Assembly: GCA_025455225.1 (NCBI GenBank)
Contig: JALOMY010000219.1
Span: 1 to 6,089 of the forward strand
Direction: 5' to 3'
DNA length: 6,089 bases
DNA from: Cyclobacteriaceae bacterium
GTDB lineage: Bacteria; Bacteroidota; Bacteroidia; Cytophagales; Cyclobacteriaceae
The position numbers and the translations under genes were made by a program. Positions 5,177 through 6,089 of the stretch are shown here, piece by piece. The notes beneath the pieces were generated by a model. That model did not search any database. It saw only the letters and a list, made by a program, of their open reading frames with translations, and was not told the origin of the DNA. Each line of letters starts with the position of its first letter. Positions within the stretch are counted from its first letter, which is position 1.

Positions 5177-6040
5177 TTAGAATGTTACAAATTCTTCGGG
5201 ATTTAACGGATTTCCGTTATACCACAATTCGAAATGAAGATGCGGCCCATCTGTCATTTCACCACTGTTACCAACTATTGAAATAATTTCTCCTCCATTA
5301 ACAAAAGTACCAACTTTTTTATAGAGTTGGGCATTGTGCTTGTAAACGGATATCAGGTTGCCCTTATGTTGAATCATGATAACATAGCCGGAATCTTGCG
5401 TCCACGAAGAAAATATCACCGTACCATCGGCAATGTTTTTCACAGGTTCATTAGTCTTGGCTACCAGGTCAACTCCAAAATGACCGTTCTGTGCATTAAA
5501 ATGATCGGAGATAAATCCACTTAATGGTGAAAAGAAAAACGTTTCCTGGAGCTCTCTATATTTCATATTGGGCAACGTAATCAGCGCCAGGTCACTGTTT
5601 TCAAATTCCTTTCGGAAGGCTGAATCAGCCGGATTAAGTGCAAAGTTTACCGTACGGTTTATGGGTTGATTTTCTCCGCTTAATACTTTGGCAGGATCAT
5701 TAAACTCAGCCGTATCGCCACGCAACACGCGCTGAATACTCATAATAAACTGGTCTTTGCGATCAACTTCCTGGTATAATGAATCAACCTTAAGATCCAG
5801 CTCAATTAACTGTTTATTCAACTGTACTTGCTCATACCTCGGGTCAAACCACCGGGCTAAGATGGTTTGGGCCAAAATAAGGCTGATTGAAAATATCCCC
5901 GCGAAAATGATCACCGAAAAAAGGATTACCTTGGAATAAGTAAATCCCATGCTGGTCTTTTCCGAAAAGTTCTCTTCATTCCGGATTATAAGCTGGTACC
6001 GGTTGGTAAGCCAGTTGGATAATGTCTTTTTGGGCTTCAA
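5177..6040 (-). CDS. Membrane-anchored M23 (LytM-type) peptidoglycan endopeptidase
   Basis: This is a predicted zinc endopeptidase that cuts peptide cross-links in the periplasm. The 287-residue protein has a basic cytoplasmic start (MKPKKTLSNWLTNRYQLIIRN), one membrane helix (about 37-58), a coiled-coil stretch (about 67-105), a linker, and a C-terminal M23 domain (about 165-287). The zinc and catalytic residues are all present: H187 and D191 (HFGVD), H235 (YKHN), and H267/H269 (HLHFELW). It is therefore likely active and not a degenerate activator like EnvC. The first usable start is a TTG at 6040, two codons after an in-frame stop. The next ATG (residue 31) would remove the conserved-looking NRYQLIIRNEENF segment, so I keep the TTG. 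It heads the gene run and its bactofilin partner follows 11 nt later. Confidence 0.92.
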   Translation of the reverse strand: MKPKKTLSNWLTNRYQLIIRNEENFSEKTSMGFTYSKVILFSVIIFAGIFSISLILAQTILARWFDPRYEQVQLNKQLIELDLKVDSLYQEVDRKDQFIMSIQRVLRGDTAEFNDPAKVLSGENQPINRTVNFALNPADSAFRKEFENSDLALITLPNMKYRELQETFFFSPLSGFISDHFNAQNGHFGVDLVAKTNEPVKNIADGTVIFSSWTQDSGYVIMIQHKGNLISVYKHNAQLYKKVGTFVNGGEIISIVGNSGEMTDGPHLHFELWYNGNPLNPEEFVTF

Positions 6041-6057
6041 AATTCAATTTTAACCTA

Positions 6058-6065
6058 CAAAAGTA
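6058..6065 (-). promoter_or_regulatory. Candidate promoter -7 element upstream of the M23 peptidase
   Basis: The minus strand reads TACTTTTG here, matching the Bacteroidota -7 consensus TAnnTTTG. It sits 17 nt before the TTG start of the peptidase gene, so any leader would be only about 10 nt. The upstream DNA is extremely A/T-rich (6067-6088), with no clear -33 TTG before the window ends. It is the likeliest promoter for the M23-bactofilin-AtpZ-AtpI stretch. Confidence 0.42.
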
Positions 6066-6066
6066 G

Positions 6067-6088
6067 ATATTATAACCATATATAATAT
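6067..6088. repeat. A/T-only inverted repeat upstream of the gene run
   Basis: ATATTATA (6067-6074) and TATAATAT (6081-6088) form an 8-bp inverted repeat with a 6-nt spacer, right at the window edge. It lies just upstream of the candidate -7 element, where an operator could sit. Pure A/T content makes chance symmetry quite likely, and the element may be cut by the window end. Confidence 0.25.
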
Positions 6089-6089
6089 G

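Overview
The window is a stretch of a Bacteroidota chromosome, most likely from the class Cytophagia. The case rests on four things: the gene order; a subunit a with the long signal-peptide-bearing N-terminal domain typical of this phylum; two copies of the Bacteroidota -7 promoter motif TAnnTTTG; and A/T-rich leaders without good Shine-Dalgarno sequences. All nine genes lie on the minus strand, so transcription runs from right to left. I see no RNA genes, CRISPR array, insertion sequence or phage gene, and the window is almost fully coding. Its longest gene-free stretch inside the array is about 90 bases.

In transcription order the window begins with an envelope pair: an M23 (LytM-type) membrane-anchored endopeptidase (6040-5177) and a bactofilin (5165-4725). 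The ATP synthase locus follows directly: AtpZ (4777-4541, overlapping the bactofilin end), an AtpI-like four-helix membrane protein (4535-4182), subunit a (atpB, 4091-3069), c (atpE, 2996-2751), b (atpF, 2675-2181), delta (atpH, 2176-1616) and alpha (atpA, from 1580 past the left edge, lacking only its last few residues). The gamma gene would be expected next, outside the window. No beta or epsilon gene is present here; in many Bacteroidota these lie elsewhere.

Together the genes supply the membrane Fo motor (a, b2, c-ring), the peripheral stalk (b, delta), one catalytic-head subunit (alpha) and two small Fo accessory proteins. The c subunit carries its carboxylate (E64) without the neighbouring residues of the sodium-binding type, so the enzyme is most likely proton-driven. 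Subunit a has the essential arginine and the His/Glu pair in the swapped arrangement relative to E. coli.

No unknown defence or mobile system is visible. The most notable signals are these. (1) An exact 18-bp in-frame tandem duplication in atpA adds six residues to a normally length-conserved part of the nucleotide-binding domain. (2) A strong 16-bp intercistronic hairpin sits just after atpE, and a weaker hairpin lies before it, so the high-copy c-subunit gene is bracketed by RNA structure. (3) A likely internal promoter precedes atpB. (4) Several genes appear to use TTG starts. (5) An otherwise highly conserved Asn next to the essential Arg of subunit a is replaced.
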